DNA from: Hyphomicrobiales bacterium
GTDB taxonomy: Bacteria; Pseudomonadota; Alphaproteobacteria; Rhizobiales; Rhizobiaceae
Assembly (NCBI GenBank): GCA_011087745.1
Contig: JAALLB010000003.1
Location: forward strand, 1 to 25,539
Direction of reading: 5' to 3'
Length of the DNA: 25,539 nt
Shown here: positions 16,297 through 24,176 of the stretch, one piece after another
Position numbering within the stretch: the first letter of the stretch is position 1
Layout of the letters: every line of letters begins with the position of its first letter
The notes under the pieces: model-generated
What the model was told of the DNA's origin: nothing
Databases searched by the model: none
Seen by the model: the letters and a program-made list of their open reading frames with translations, nothing else
Translations under genes and position numbers: made by a program

Positions 16297-16893
16297 TTGT
16301 TTGGCTCAAAGAATTCAGGCCACTCATACAAGGCCAGATTGCTTATGTTTATGGGCAAGATTGAGCACGAATACGAACACGTGGGTATTTTTATACCGTT
16401 CAATGAATGCCAAGAGAATTTTCAGAAAGTTTCTGAATTTGGTGAAGTGCCGGTTCTTGTTGATGATGGCCAAGTGCTTGCGCAATCAAATGCAATTCTG
16501 CTTCATCTCGCCAGAAAGTTTGACGTGTTGGGTGCAACCAATGAAGCTGGCTGGGATAAGATCACAAGCTGGCTATTTTGGGAAGCAAACAGACTTGGTC
16601 GATCGTACCCAAACTTTCGGTATTGCAAACTGTTTGACAAATCAGCGGATGCGGGACTGGTATCCTGGTTTGAGACTACTGCGCACGGTGATCTGGATAG
16701 ATTGAACAGAGAGCTGGAAAACAAAGACTTTTTGACCGGCGAAATGACTATTGCTGACATATCCTGTGCTGCCTACTTATTGTACCAGGATGTTGAAGTC
16801 ATAAAGCTTGAAAATTGGCCAAATGTTGAAAAATGGCTTGATCGGATCAGATCTGCACCCGGATGGCAGCACCCATTAGATGTAATGGCATAG
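16297..16893 (+). CDS. Glutathione S-transferase-like protein inside the suf operon (start disturbed)
   Basis: This is a thioredoxin-fold plus helical GST-type protein of about 198 residues. LFGSKNSGHSYKARLLM opens the N-terminal domain. EVPVLVDDGQ carries the conserved cis-proline, and LAQSNAILLHLARKF contains the Gln-Ser that binds the glutathione gamma-glutamyl group. The C-terminal domain has FLTGEMTIADISCAAYL (the N-capping box) and WPNVEKWLDRIRSAPGW. The catalytic position is Ser (GSKNSG). The only in-frame starts are a weak TTG (16297) and CTG. In another frame, ATG 16262 overlaps the sufD stop and would join this frame if one A were added to the AAAAA run at 16282-16286, giving an N-terminus like MSPDQGIKNNILLFGSKNSG. 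A one-base deletion or indel error is likely. The GST stops nine bases before sufS. Confidence 0.8.
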   Translation: MFGSKNSGHSYKARLLMFMGKIEHEYEHVGIFIPFNECQENFQKVSEFGEVPVLVDDGQVLAQSNAILLHLARKFDVLGATNEAGWDKITSWLFWEANRLGRSYPNFRYCKLFDKSADAGLVSWFETTAHGDLDRLNRELENKDFLTGEMTIADISCAAYLLYQDVEVIKLENWPNVEKWLDRIRSAPGWQHPLDVMA

Positions 16894-16901
16894 ATAGAGA
16901 A

Positions 16902-18128
16902 ATGACCACTATGTACGATGTAAATGCAATCCGCGCTGACTTTCCAATTCTTTCGCGTGAAGTTCATGGAAAACCACTTGTTTATCTGGACAACGGCGCC
17001 TCTGCACAAAAGCCAACTGCAGTAATTGATGCAGTAAGTAACGTTTATTCCAACGAATACGCGAACGTTCATCGTGGCCTGCATTTTTTATCAAATGCAA
17101 CGACAGACGCATACGAGAAATCTCGCGAAACTGTCCGCAAGTTTTTAAACGCACCAAACGTTGATGAAATCGTTTTCACCAAGGGAACGACTGAAGTAAT
17201 CAATCTGGTTGCATATGGATGGGCGATGAAACACCTGAAAGAGGGCGATGAGATCGTTCTTTCAATCATGGAGCATCACTCAAACATCGTGCCATGGCAT
17301 TTCTTGCGTGAACGCATGGGGGTTAAGCTCAAGTGGGTCTACATCAATGATGATGGTTCATTTGGTATGGACGCATTTAAAAATGCTTTGAGTGAGAAAA
17401 CAAAACTCGTTGCCATTACCCATATGTCAAACGTTCTTGGAACGGTTGTTCCACTAAAGGAAGTTTGCAAAATTGTACATGAGCAAAATATACCAGTGCT
17501 TGCAGACGGCTCTCAAGGAGCGGTTCACATGCCTGTTGATGTGCAGGATCTGGATGTAGATTTTTATTGTATCACAGGTCACAAACTCTACGGCCCATCG
17601 GGTATTGGTGTGCTTTATGGCAAGATGGCGTTTTTAAAAGACATGCAGCCTTATCAGGGCGGCGGCGAGATGATTTTGGATGTCTTTGAAGATGAAATTA
17701 CCTATGCTGATCCACCCCATCGTTTTGAAGCAGGTACGCCGCCTATCGCCCAAGCTATTGGTCTGGGTGCTGCACTGGAATACATGCAAAAAATTGGCCT
17801 TGAGGCTATTTCTGCCCATGAAACTGAGTTGCGTGATTATGCCCGTGCAGAACTCACCAAGATCAATTCTTTGCGCATTATTGGCGATGCACCGGGAAAG
17901 GGAGCAATCTTCTCCTTTGAGCTGGAAGGCATACACGCCCATGACGTTTCCATGGTCATTGATCGTTCAGGTGTTGCAGTTCGTGCGGGTACCCATTGCG
18001 CCCAACCATTAATGCAGTATTATGGAGTAACATCGACGTGTCGTGCATCTTTTGGTATGTATAATACAAAACAAGAAGTTGATGTTCTTGTAGAAGCGCT
18101 AGAAAAGGCGCGGAGCTTTTTTGGATAA
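16902..18128 (+). CDS. sufS: Cysteine desulfurase SufS
   Basis: This group II PLP-dependent cysteine desulfurase delivers sulfur to SufB. From ATG 16902 it has 408 residues. The PLP lysine is in ITGHKLYGPSGIGVLYG (K228) and the active-site cysteine is in VRAGTHCAQPL (C366). RGLHFLSNATTDAYE is also diagnostic. ATG 16902 matches known N-termini (DVNAIRADFPIL); an ORF extension to 16863 would overlap the GST gene and looks artificial, and ATG 16911 is a close alternative. No sufE gene is present in the operon, so another sulfur acceptor must serve, or a sufE gene lies elsewhere. Confidence 0.97.
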   Translation: MTTMYDVNAIRADFPILSREVHGKPLVYLDNGASAQKPTAVIDAVSNVYSNEYANVHRGLHFLSNATTDAYEKSRETVRKFLNAPNVDEIVFTKGTTEVINLVAYGWAMKHLKEGDEIVLSIMEHHSNIVPWHFLRERMGVKLKWVYINDDGSFGMDAFKNALSEKTKLVAITHMSNVLGTVVPLKEVCKIVHEQNIPVLADGSQGAVHMPVDVQDLDVDFYCITGHKLYGPSGIGVLYGKMAFLKDMQPYQGGGEMILDVFEDEITYADPPHRFEAGTPPIAQAIGLGAALEYMQKIGLEAISAHETELRDYARAELTKINSLRIIGDAPGKGAIFSFELEGIHAHDVSMVIDRSGVAVRAGTHCAQPLMQYYGVTSTCRASFGMYNTKQEVDVLVEALEKARSFFG

Positions 18129-18131
18129 ATC

Positions 18132-18527
18132 ATGACTGAGCAAACAGATACGACACAACCAGCAGAACCAAACGCTGCAGAGATTAAAACCGCTGAGGTT
18201 TCATCTATTCCGGTAGAAGAACTGCAAACGCTGACGCGCGATATCATTGCTGCGATCAAAACCGTTTATGACCCGGAAATCCCGGTTGATTTCTATGAGC
18301 TTGGTTTGATTTACAAAATTGATATTGAAGACAATCGTCTGGTGAAAGTGGATATGTCTTTAACAGCCCCTGGGTGTCCGGTTGCAGGTGAAATGCCCGG
18401 TTGGGTGCGTGATGCAATTGGTACCGTGCAAGGCGTGATGGATGTCGAAGTGGAGCTAGTATTTGACCCACCTTGGACACCCGAACGCATGTCAGAAGAA
18501 GCCCAAATTGCTTTAGGTTGGTATTAA
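18132..18527 (+). CDS. sufT: SUF system Fe-S maturation protein SufT (MIP18/DUF59 family)
   Basis: This is a 131-residue protein of the MIP18/DUF59 family, which helps mature Fe-S proteins in the cytoplasm. A variable acidic N-terminus (1-30) is followed by the domain: VYDPEIPVDFYELGLIY, then LTAPGCPVAGEMPGWV with the conserved cysteine (C82), and the C-terminal DPPWTPERMSEEAQIALGWY, which marks the suf-linked subgroup. Its start is three bases after the sufS stop, so it is almost certainly cotranscribed and coupled. Confidence 0.95.
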   Translation: MTEQTDTTQPAEPNAAEIKTAEVSSIPVEELQTLTRDIIAAIKTVYDPEIPVDFYELGLIYKIDIEDNRLVKVDMSLTAPGCPVAGEMPGWVRDAIGTVQGVMDVEVELVFDPPWTPERMSEEAQIALGWY

Positions 18528-18568
18528 GGTTTTTAAAACACTATATATGGTGAACACGGAGAACGTTT

Positions 18569-18958
18569 ATGGCCGGATTTGAAGTTATTACATTGACGCA
18601 AGCTGCCCGAAACAGGGTAGGCGAAATCATGTCCAGCAAACCAGATGCTGAAGGTATTCGCATTGGTGTGAAAAACGGCGGTTGTGCAGGCATGGAATAC
18701 ACCGTCGATCTTGTTGAAGAACCAATAGCTGGTGAAGACAAAGTTGTCGTTCCTGAAGGCACCGTCTATGTGGCACCACAAGCCGTACTATTTCTACTGG
18801 GTACGGAGCTTGATTTCGAAATCACAAAACTTCGTACAGGATTTGTATTTAACAATCCAAACCAGAGTTCTTCTTGTGGGTGTGGTGAGAGCGTTGAATT
18901 GACACCGGCGGAAATGACACCAGAGATGATACAAGCCCGCGAGTTGGCCAAGCAGTAG
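18569..18958 (+). CDS. sufA: A-type Fe-S carrier SufA (HesB/IscA family)
   Basis: This A-type carrier of 129 residues takes clusters from SufBCD to apo-targets. The three ligand cysteines are in the standard arrangement: NGGCAGMEY (C39) and SSCGCGES (C103, C105). CGGAGAACG precedes the ATG. A short extra C-terminal tail (PAEMTPEMIQARELAKQ) follows the last cysteines and is longer than in E. coli SufA. It closes the suf cluster proper, 42 bases after sufT. Confidence 0.96.
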   Translation: MAGFEVITLTQAARNRVGEIMSSKPDAEGIRIGVKNGGCAGMEYTVDLVEEPIAGEDKVVVPEGTVYVAPQAVLFLLGTELDFEITKLRTGFVFNNPNQSSSCGCGESVELTPAEMTPEMIQARELAKQ

Positions 18959-19006
18959 TGGCATCAGACTTCAAACTTCAAAGATCATAAAAAGGAAACT
19001 TGCAGG

Positions 19007-19672
19007 ATGAATCTGTTTAACCGGCTAAAGTCTGATTGTGATGCAGATTGGAAATCATACGCCGAGCATGAATTCGTTGAGCAGATGGGAAATGGCACTT
19101 TAGCAAAAGAGTCTTTTCAGCACTATCTGGTTCAAGATTACCTATTCCTAATCCAATTTGCACGCGCATATGCTTTGGCAATTTATAAATCCAGAAATCT
19201 GACTGAAATGCGTGGATGTCTGGAAGGATTGAAAGCAATCCTTGATACAGAAATGCAACTACACTTGAAGCTTTGTGCTGAATGGGGGCTGGATGAGGCA
19301 GCGATTAAAAAATCACCAGAAGCAAAATCAACTATTGCTTATACCCGTTACGTCCTTGAAGCGGGGCAGGCCGGCGATATCTTGGACTTATTCGTAGCAC
19401 TTTCACCATGCATGATTGGCTATGCGGAAATTGGCACCCGCTTAAGTAAGCTGCCAAACGGTCAGCCTGAGGATAATCCATATACGGTCTGGATTTCAGA
19501 GTATGCATCCGATGGGTATCAGGAAGTTGCAACAGGAGCCGGGAGATTGTTGGATACGTTGGCGGAAACAAGTTTCACTGAGGCGCGATACCCCAGACTT
19601 CTTGAATTGTTTAGACAGGCAACACGACTTGAAGCTGATTTTTGGACAATGGGTATGGAACTGGCAGATTAG
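19007..19672 (+). CDS. tenA: Thiaminase II / aminopyrimidine aminohydrolase TenA
   Basis: This 221-residue all-helical enzyme salvages thiamin pyrimidine degradation products by deamination, and can hydrolyse thiamin. Residues match Bacillus subtilis TenA at nearly the same numbers: D44 in VQDYLF, Y112, the catalytic cysteine C135 in LSPCMIGYAEIG, Y139, and the acid in LEADFW (E209). F47 replaces the tyrosine usually found there. AAGGAAA precedes the ATG. No thiamin (TPP) riboswitch is visible upstream, and no other thiamin gene is nearby. It may be read through from suf, or as a unit with the two VOC genes (3 and 15 base gaps). Confidence 0.93.
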   Translation: MNLFNRLKSDCDADWKSYAEHEFVEQMGNGTLAKESFQHYLVQDYLFLIQFARAYALAIYKSRNLTEMRGCLEGLKAILDTEMQLHLKLCAEWGLDEAAIKKSPEAKSTIAYTRYVLEAGQAGDILDLFVALSPCMIGYAEIGTRLSKLPNGQPEDNPYTVWISEYASDGYQEVATGAGRLLDTLAETSFTEARYPRLLELFRQATRLEADFWTMGMELAD

Positions 19673-19675
19673 AAC

Positions 19676-20035
19676 ATGGTCGAACAAAACGCTCAAATTA
19701 GTAATCTTATCGACTATATCGAATTCAATGTTGCAGATATTGATCGTTCAAAAGCATTTTATGAAAAGGCTTTTGGCTGGAAGTATATCGATTATGGACC
19801 AGACTATTGTGAATTCAATGATGGACGCATGAAAGTTGGGTTTACAACCCAGGACCCGGTAAACACTGGTGGACCTTTGATCGTATTTTACCATGATGAT
19901 TTGCAGTCTGCATTAGCTAACATTGTTGCAGCAGGTGGCGAAATCACAAAACAGATTTTCCAGTTCCCTGGCGGAGAACGCTTTCAATTCAGGGACCTGG
20001 ACGGCTATGAGCTGGCGGTCTGGAGAACCAACTAA
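19676..20035 (+). CDS. VOC-family (glyoxalase/bleomycin-resistance fold) protein
   Basis: This is a 119-residue single-domain VOC protein. The repeated beta-alpha-beta-beta-beta pattern opens with IDYIEFNVADIDRSKAFYEKAFGW and closes with ERFQFRDLDGYELAVWR, whose RDLDGYE is the common VOC hallmark. The first metal-ligand position holds Glu rather than His (YIEFNV). It belongs to the group often annotated as lactoylglutathione-lyase-like, but its real substrate is unknown. It starts three bases after tenA. Confidence 0.85.
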   Translation: MVEQNAQISNLIDYIEFNVADIDRSKAFYEKAFGWKYIDYGPDYCEFNDGRMKVGFTTQDPVNTGGPLIVFYHDDLQSALANIVAAGGEITKQIFQFPGGERFQFRDLDGYELAVWRTN

Positions 20036-20050
20036 ACAGGAGAAAAAATA

Positions 20051-20452
20051 ATGTCTGATGACAATTCAAGTATTATATCTCACGTTTCCTTGGGAACAAA
20101 CAATTTCCAAAAAGCAGTCGAGTTTTACGATGGCGTTATGCCAACACTTGGAGCAGCAAGAATTATGCAGGTCGATGGAGCAGTTGCATATGGCAAGAAG
20201 TTTCCCGAGTTTTGGGTTCAAACTCCAGAGAATGATGAACCTGCTCAAATTGCCAATGGAACCCACTACGGATTTGTAGCTGATTCAAAAGAAGCTGTGC
20301 ATGCGTTTTGGGACAAGGCAATCGAAATGGGTGCAACTCCAGATGGAGAGCCGGGGCCAAGGCCTCATTATGGAGAACCTTATTATGGTTGTTTTTTGCG
20401 AGATCTTGATGGCCACAAAATTGAAGCAACCTTTTGGGACGCTTCAATGTAG
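20051..20452 (+). CDS. VOC-family (glyoxalase-like) protein
   Basis: This is a 133-residue VOC protein that is not a simple duplicate of its neighbour. It has ISHVSLGTNNFQKAVEFYDGVM (first-ligand His), THYGFVADSKEAVHAFWDKAIEMGA (second His) and FLRDLDGHKIEATFWD (Glu), so a metal-dependent activity is plausible. CAGGAG precedes the ATG. It lies 15 bases after the first VOC gene and is convergent with the helicase gene, with only 16 bases between the stops. Its substrate is unknown. Confidence 0.87.
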   Translation: MSDDNSSIISHVSLGTNNFQKAVEFYDGVMPTLGAARIMQVDGAVAYGKKFPEFWVQTPENDEPAQIANGTHYGFVADSKEAVHAFWDKAIEMGATPDGEPGPRPHYGEPYYGCFLRDLDGHKIEATFWDASM

Positions 20453-20468
20453 CAATTATCTGGTTGTA

Positions 20469-21851
20469 TTAGCGCAAGAACGCTGGAATATGTTCATCAC
20501 CACCAAATGCATGATCCGTATCTGAATATTCCAGATCTGATTGCTCATGATAAGATTTGCGGCCACGTTTAGCGCTTTTCTTTGGCGCTTCGTCGCGTTC
20601 ATTATGATTTTTTGGCGCAGGATCTGCTTGCTTTGGTTGGGAAGTGGATTTGGCAGGTCGATCATCTGCTTTTTTGCGAGGTGATTTTCCGCGCCCGCGT
20701 TTGCCAGCTTTTGCATCCCATTCAACAGCCGTGTCATCAAGCCATTCAATTTTCTGACCAATTAGGCTCTCGATTGCATCAAAGCCTTTTTGTTCTGTTG
20801 GGACAACAATCATGTAAGCAACGCCTTCGCGACCGGCACGGCCGGTACGGCCAATACGGTGTACATAATCTTCGGCGTTCACAGGAACATCAAAATTGAA
20901 AACATGGCTCACATCTGGAATATCAAGCCCGCGTGCTGCAACATCACTGGCAACCAGCAAAGAAATTTTGTTATCGCGGAAGCCATTTAGCGTTGCTGTA
21001 CGGCTGGTTTGATCCATGTCGCCATGAAGTGCACCACAAGAATAGCCATGACGATCCAGGCTTCTGTATACAGTGGCTACATCTCTTTTGCGATTACAGA
21101 AGATGATGCCATTTTTCAGATCTGCAGCACCTTCGATTAATTCACGAAGCTTGGCGCGTTTTTCATAGTCTTCAAATTCACAGGCAACCGCATGTTGCGT
21201 AATTGTTTCAGACGTGGATGAAGCTTTGGCTACTGTAACCTGTACAGGATTTTGAAGAAACTTGTTTGCAAGGCCTTCAATTTCAGGAGGCATGGTTGCA
21301 GAGAAGAATAGCGTTTGGCGCGTAAAAGGTACCATCTTGCAGATGCGTTCAATGTCGGGAATGAACCCCATATCAAGCATGCGATCAGCTTCATCGATCA
21401 CCATCACTTCAACACCGGTCATCAAGATTTTGCCGCGTTCGAAGCAATCCAACAAACGCCCTGGTGTAGCGATCAAAATGTCAACACCGCGATCTAGTTT
21501 CTTGAATTGATCTTCAAAAGAGGTGCCACCGATCAACAGTGCAACGTTCAGTTTTTGGTTTTCGCTGTAGCGATTGAGGTTTTCCTCGACTTGAGCAGCA
21601 AGTTCACGTGTAGGCTCTAAAATTAGCGTACGCGGCATACGTGCCCGTGCGCGTCCTTTTTCCAGAAGAGACAACATCGGTAATGTAAAGGATGCAGTTT
21701 TACCCGTACCTGTTTGCGCGATGCCGAGTACATCTCGTCGCTGCATGACGTGCGGAATAGCTTCTGCTTGAATTGGTGTTGGTTCCGTATAACCTGACGC
21801 TTTTACAGCTGCCAATACTTTGTCACTTAGACCCAGTGTGTCAAAACTCAT
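20469..21851 (-). CDS. DEAD-box ATP-dependent RNA helicase (RhlE-like)
   Basis: This is a 460-residue RNA helicase. The Q motif (GYTEPTPIQ, about 20-28), motif I AQTGTGKT (45-52), PTRELA (80-85), TPGR (129-132), DEAD (153-156), SAT (184-186) and HRIGRTGRAGR (about 325-340) are all intact. After the helicase core comes a disordered tail rich in Lys, Arg, Pro and Ser (about 375-460), ending with acidic and aromatic residues. Such tails bind RNA and are common in RhlE-type proteins. The usual roles are ribosome assembly and RNA remodelling, often in the cold. There is no strong ribosome site, and 155 bases separate it from parE upstream. Confidence 0.93.
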   Translation of the reverse strand: MSFDTLGLSDKVLAAVKASGYTEPTPIQAEAIPHVMQRRDVLGIAQTGTGKTASFTLPMLSLLEKGRARARMPRTLILEPTRELAAQVEENLNRYSENQKLNVALLIGGTSFEDQFKKLDRGVDILIATPGRLLDCFERGKILMTGVEVMVIDEADRMLDMGFIPDIERICKMVPFTRQTLFFSATMPPEIEGLANKFLQNPVQVTVAKASSTSETITQHAVACEFEDYEKRAKLRELIEGAADLKNGIIFCNRKRDVATVYRSLDRHGYSCGALHGDMDQTSRTATLNGFRDNKISLLVASDVAARGLDIPDVSHVFNFDVPVNAEDYVHRIGRTGRAGREGVAYMIVVPTEQKGFDAIESLIGQKIEWLDDTAVEWDAKAGKRGRGKSPRKKADDRPAKSTSQPKQADPAPKNHNERDEAPKKSAKRGRKSYHEQSDLEYSDTDHAFGGDEHIPAFLR

Positions 21852-22006
21852 GTTTTGGAGATATCTTTCGATTTAATGTCCGGTTTATCTTTAATACCGA
21901 AGTAACGCCCTTAAGCTGAATATTGTTTCAGTCCCTAGAGCGTTGCCTATGGGAAAGCGCCATAAAAGTCAATGCGGACAAGGATTTTAGCGTTAATTGA
22001 TAAGGT

Positions 22007-24058
22007 TTACACGTCAAGCATGTCACCTTCTGTGAACTCGGCATTTTCCTGAATGAACTTAAAGCGCGCTTCGGGTTTATTTCCCATCAATTGGTCCACG
22101 GTGGCAGAAGTTACGTTTTCGTCTACTTCCGGAATTTCAACACGAAGCATGGTTCGTTTTTTTGGATCCATGGTGGTTTCTTTCAACTGGGCAGGCATCA
22201 TTTCGCCAAGACCTTTAAAGCGGCCAATCTCAACCTTCTTGTTGCCAGTGAACTCTGTATTCATCAATTCCTCTCTATGCGCATCATCACGGGCATAGAG
22301 TGTTTTTCCACCTTGGGAGATTTTATAAAGAGGCGGAATTGCCAGATAAAGTTTGCCTTCCCGGATGAGGTTGGGCATTTCCTGAAAGAAAAACGTAATT
22401 AGCAGAGAGGCAATATGCGCACCGTCAACATCCGCATCTGTCATGATGATAATACGATCATAACGTAGATCATCATCGCTGTATTTTGAGCGGGTTCCAA
22501 CACCAAGCGCCTGAATTAGATCTGCAAGCTGTTGGTTTGCTGCAAGCTTGTCACGACCTGCATTGGCAACGTTTAGAATTTTCCCCCGCAGCGGCAGAAT
22601 GGCCTGGTTTACACGGTTGCGGGCTTGTTTGGCTGAACCACCAGCTGAATCGCCCTCCACAATAAAGAGTTCGGTGCCACCTTTTGCATTTGCAGAGCAA
22701 TCCGCCAATTTTCCAGGTAATCGAAGCTTGCGCGTTGCAGACTTGCGATTTATCTCTTTTTCCTTGCGACGACGCAAGCGTTCTTCTACACGATCAATAA
22801 CCCACTCAAGCAGCTTGTTAGCCTGTTGAGGTGAACCGGCAAGCCAATGGTCAAACGGGTCGCGAATGATATTTTCAACGATCTTTTGCGCTTCAACTGT
22901 AGCAAGTTTATCTTTGGTTTGACCAACAAATTCAGGTTCGCGGATAAAAACAGAAAGCATGGCAGCTGCTGACGTCATCACATCATCGGTTGTTATCATT
23001 GAGCCTTTTTTATTGCCGACAATCTCTGCGTAAGACTTAAGACCTCTGGTAACGGCAATACGAAATCCAGCTTCGTGGGTGCCGCCCTCAGGTGTGGGAA
23101 TTGTATTACAGTAAGAGTTCACAAACCCATCGTCACCGTGCCAGGTAACAGCCCATTCAAGTGATCCATGGCCGCTGGACTTATCAGATTTTCCGGCGAA
23201 TGGTTCACTGGTGACTTTATGAGCCTTACCCAATGAGGCTTCCAGATAATCTTTCAAACCACCCGGAAAATGGAAAACCGCTTTTTCAGTGACTTCCGTG
23301 CCTTCCTTGATTAAGGAAGGGTCACACGTCCAGCGAATTTCAACACCCCCGAAAAGATATGCCTTTGAGCGCGCCATTTTGAACAACGTCGCAGGATTAA
23401 ACTTGCAGCCTTTACCAAAAATATCTTCATCAGGTTTAAAAGAAACTTTCGTACCACGACGATTATGAACATCGCCGCCATCGCGCAAACCACCTTGCGG
23501 ATGACCTTTGGCAAACTCTTGAATATAAAGTTTTTTGTTTCGAGCAACTTCCACAACCAAATGCGTTGAAAGGGCGTTTACAACAGAAACACCCACGCCA
23601 TGTAGTCCACCAGAGGTCTCATAGGCACCTGAATCAAACTTGCCGCCCGCATGAAGCGTGGTCATGATAACTTCAAGAGCTGACTTGTCTTTAAACTTGG
23701 GATGAGGGTCCACAGGTATGCCGCGACCATTATCAATGACGGACAAGTAACCATCAACGGAAATCTCAACTTCAATCCAGTTGGCATGTCCTGCAACTGC
23801 TTCATCCATTGAGTTATCAATGATTTCAGCAAACAGGTGATGCATCGCTTTTTCATCGGTACCACCGATATACATGCCAGGGCGACGGCGAACTGGCTCA
23901 AGACCTTCAAGCACTTCAATATCAGCTGCAGAATAATCGCCCTCCGCAGCAGCTTTCACCGGCTTGATTTTGGTGGTCTTGGGCGGCGCAGCAGTAACTG
24001 GAACCGGCTTTCGAGCAGGTTCTGGTGTTGCAGAAAATAGATCGATTTCGTCGCTCAT
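22007..24058 (-). CDS. parE: DNA topoisomerase IV subunit B
   Basis: This is the ATPase/TOPRIM subunit of topoisomerase IV, which decatenates daughter chromosomes. It has 683 residues. An unusual Pro/Lys/Ala-rich N-terminal extension (1-40) precedes the GHKL ATPase fold (RRRPGMYIGG at 57-66, EIIDNSMDEA with E78 and N82, DNGRGIPV at 109-116). The TOPRIM motifs are FIVEGDSAGGSA and MTDADVDGAHI. The C-terminus has KRTMLRVEIPE and GNKPEARFKFI. There is no gyrB-type insertion, and the wording of the motifs fits ParE rather than GyrB, though the two are close. It diverges from the aminotransferase. Confidence 0.93.
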   Translation of the reverse strand: MSDEIDLFSATPEPARKPVPVTAAPPKTTKIKPVKAAAEGDYSAADIEVLEGLEPVRRRPGMYIGGTDEKAMHHLFAEIIDNSMDEAVAGHANWIEVEISVDGYLSVIDNGRGIPVDPHPKFKDKSALEVIMTTLHAGGKFDSGAYETSGGLHGVGVSVVNALSTHLVVEVARNKKLYIQEFAKGHPQGGLRDGGDVHNRRGTKVSFKPDEDIFGKGCKFNPATLFKMARSKAYLFGGVEIRWTCDPSLIKEGTEVTEKAVFHFPGGLKDYLEASLGKAHKVTSEPFAGKSDKSSGHGSLEWAVTWHGDDGFVNSYCNTIPTPEGGTHEAGFRIAVTRGLKSYAEIVGNKKGSMITTDDVMTSAAAMLSVFIREPEFVGQTKDKLATVEAQKIVENIIRDPFDHWLAGSPQQANKLLEWVIDRVEERLRRRKEKEINRKSATRKLRLPGKLADCSANAKGGTELFIVEGDSAGGSAKQARNRVNQAILPLRGKILNVANAGRDKLAANQQLADLIQALGVGTRSKYSDDDLRYDRIIIMTDADVDGAHIASLLITFFFQEMPNLIREGKLYLAIPPLYKISQGGKTLYARDDAHREELMNTEFTGNKKVEIGRFKGLGEMMPAQLKETTMDPKKRTMLRVEIPEVDENVTSATVDQLMGNKPEARFKFIQENAEFTEGDMLDV

Positions 24059-24176
24059 AAGTGGCCCACATCATTAAAAAAGAATCAGTGATTTAATTTA
24101 GACGGAATAGCTTGGAAAATCGACTGTCTCGTGGTGTATTGCCTTATAAATTCTCATTTATACAGGAGAGGCAGGC

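Noticed and set aside
16241..16705. Plus-strand ORF of 154 residues overlapping sufD and the GST gene
   Set aside because: Beyond the first few codons it is an out-of-frame reading of the GST gene, rich in Cys and Trp. Only its ATG at 16262 is of interest.
16863..16901. Longer N-terminus for SufS starting at 16863
   Set aside because: It overlaps the end of the GST gene and adds residues (MAAPIRCNGIDRE) not expected in the family. ATG 16902 fits.
18959..19006. Possible TPP riboswitch before tenA
   Set aside because: The gap is only 48 bases and lacks the THI-box core. There is no room for the fold.
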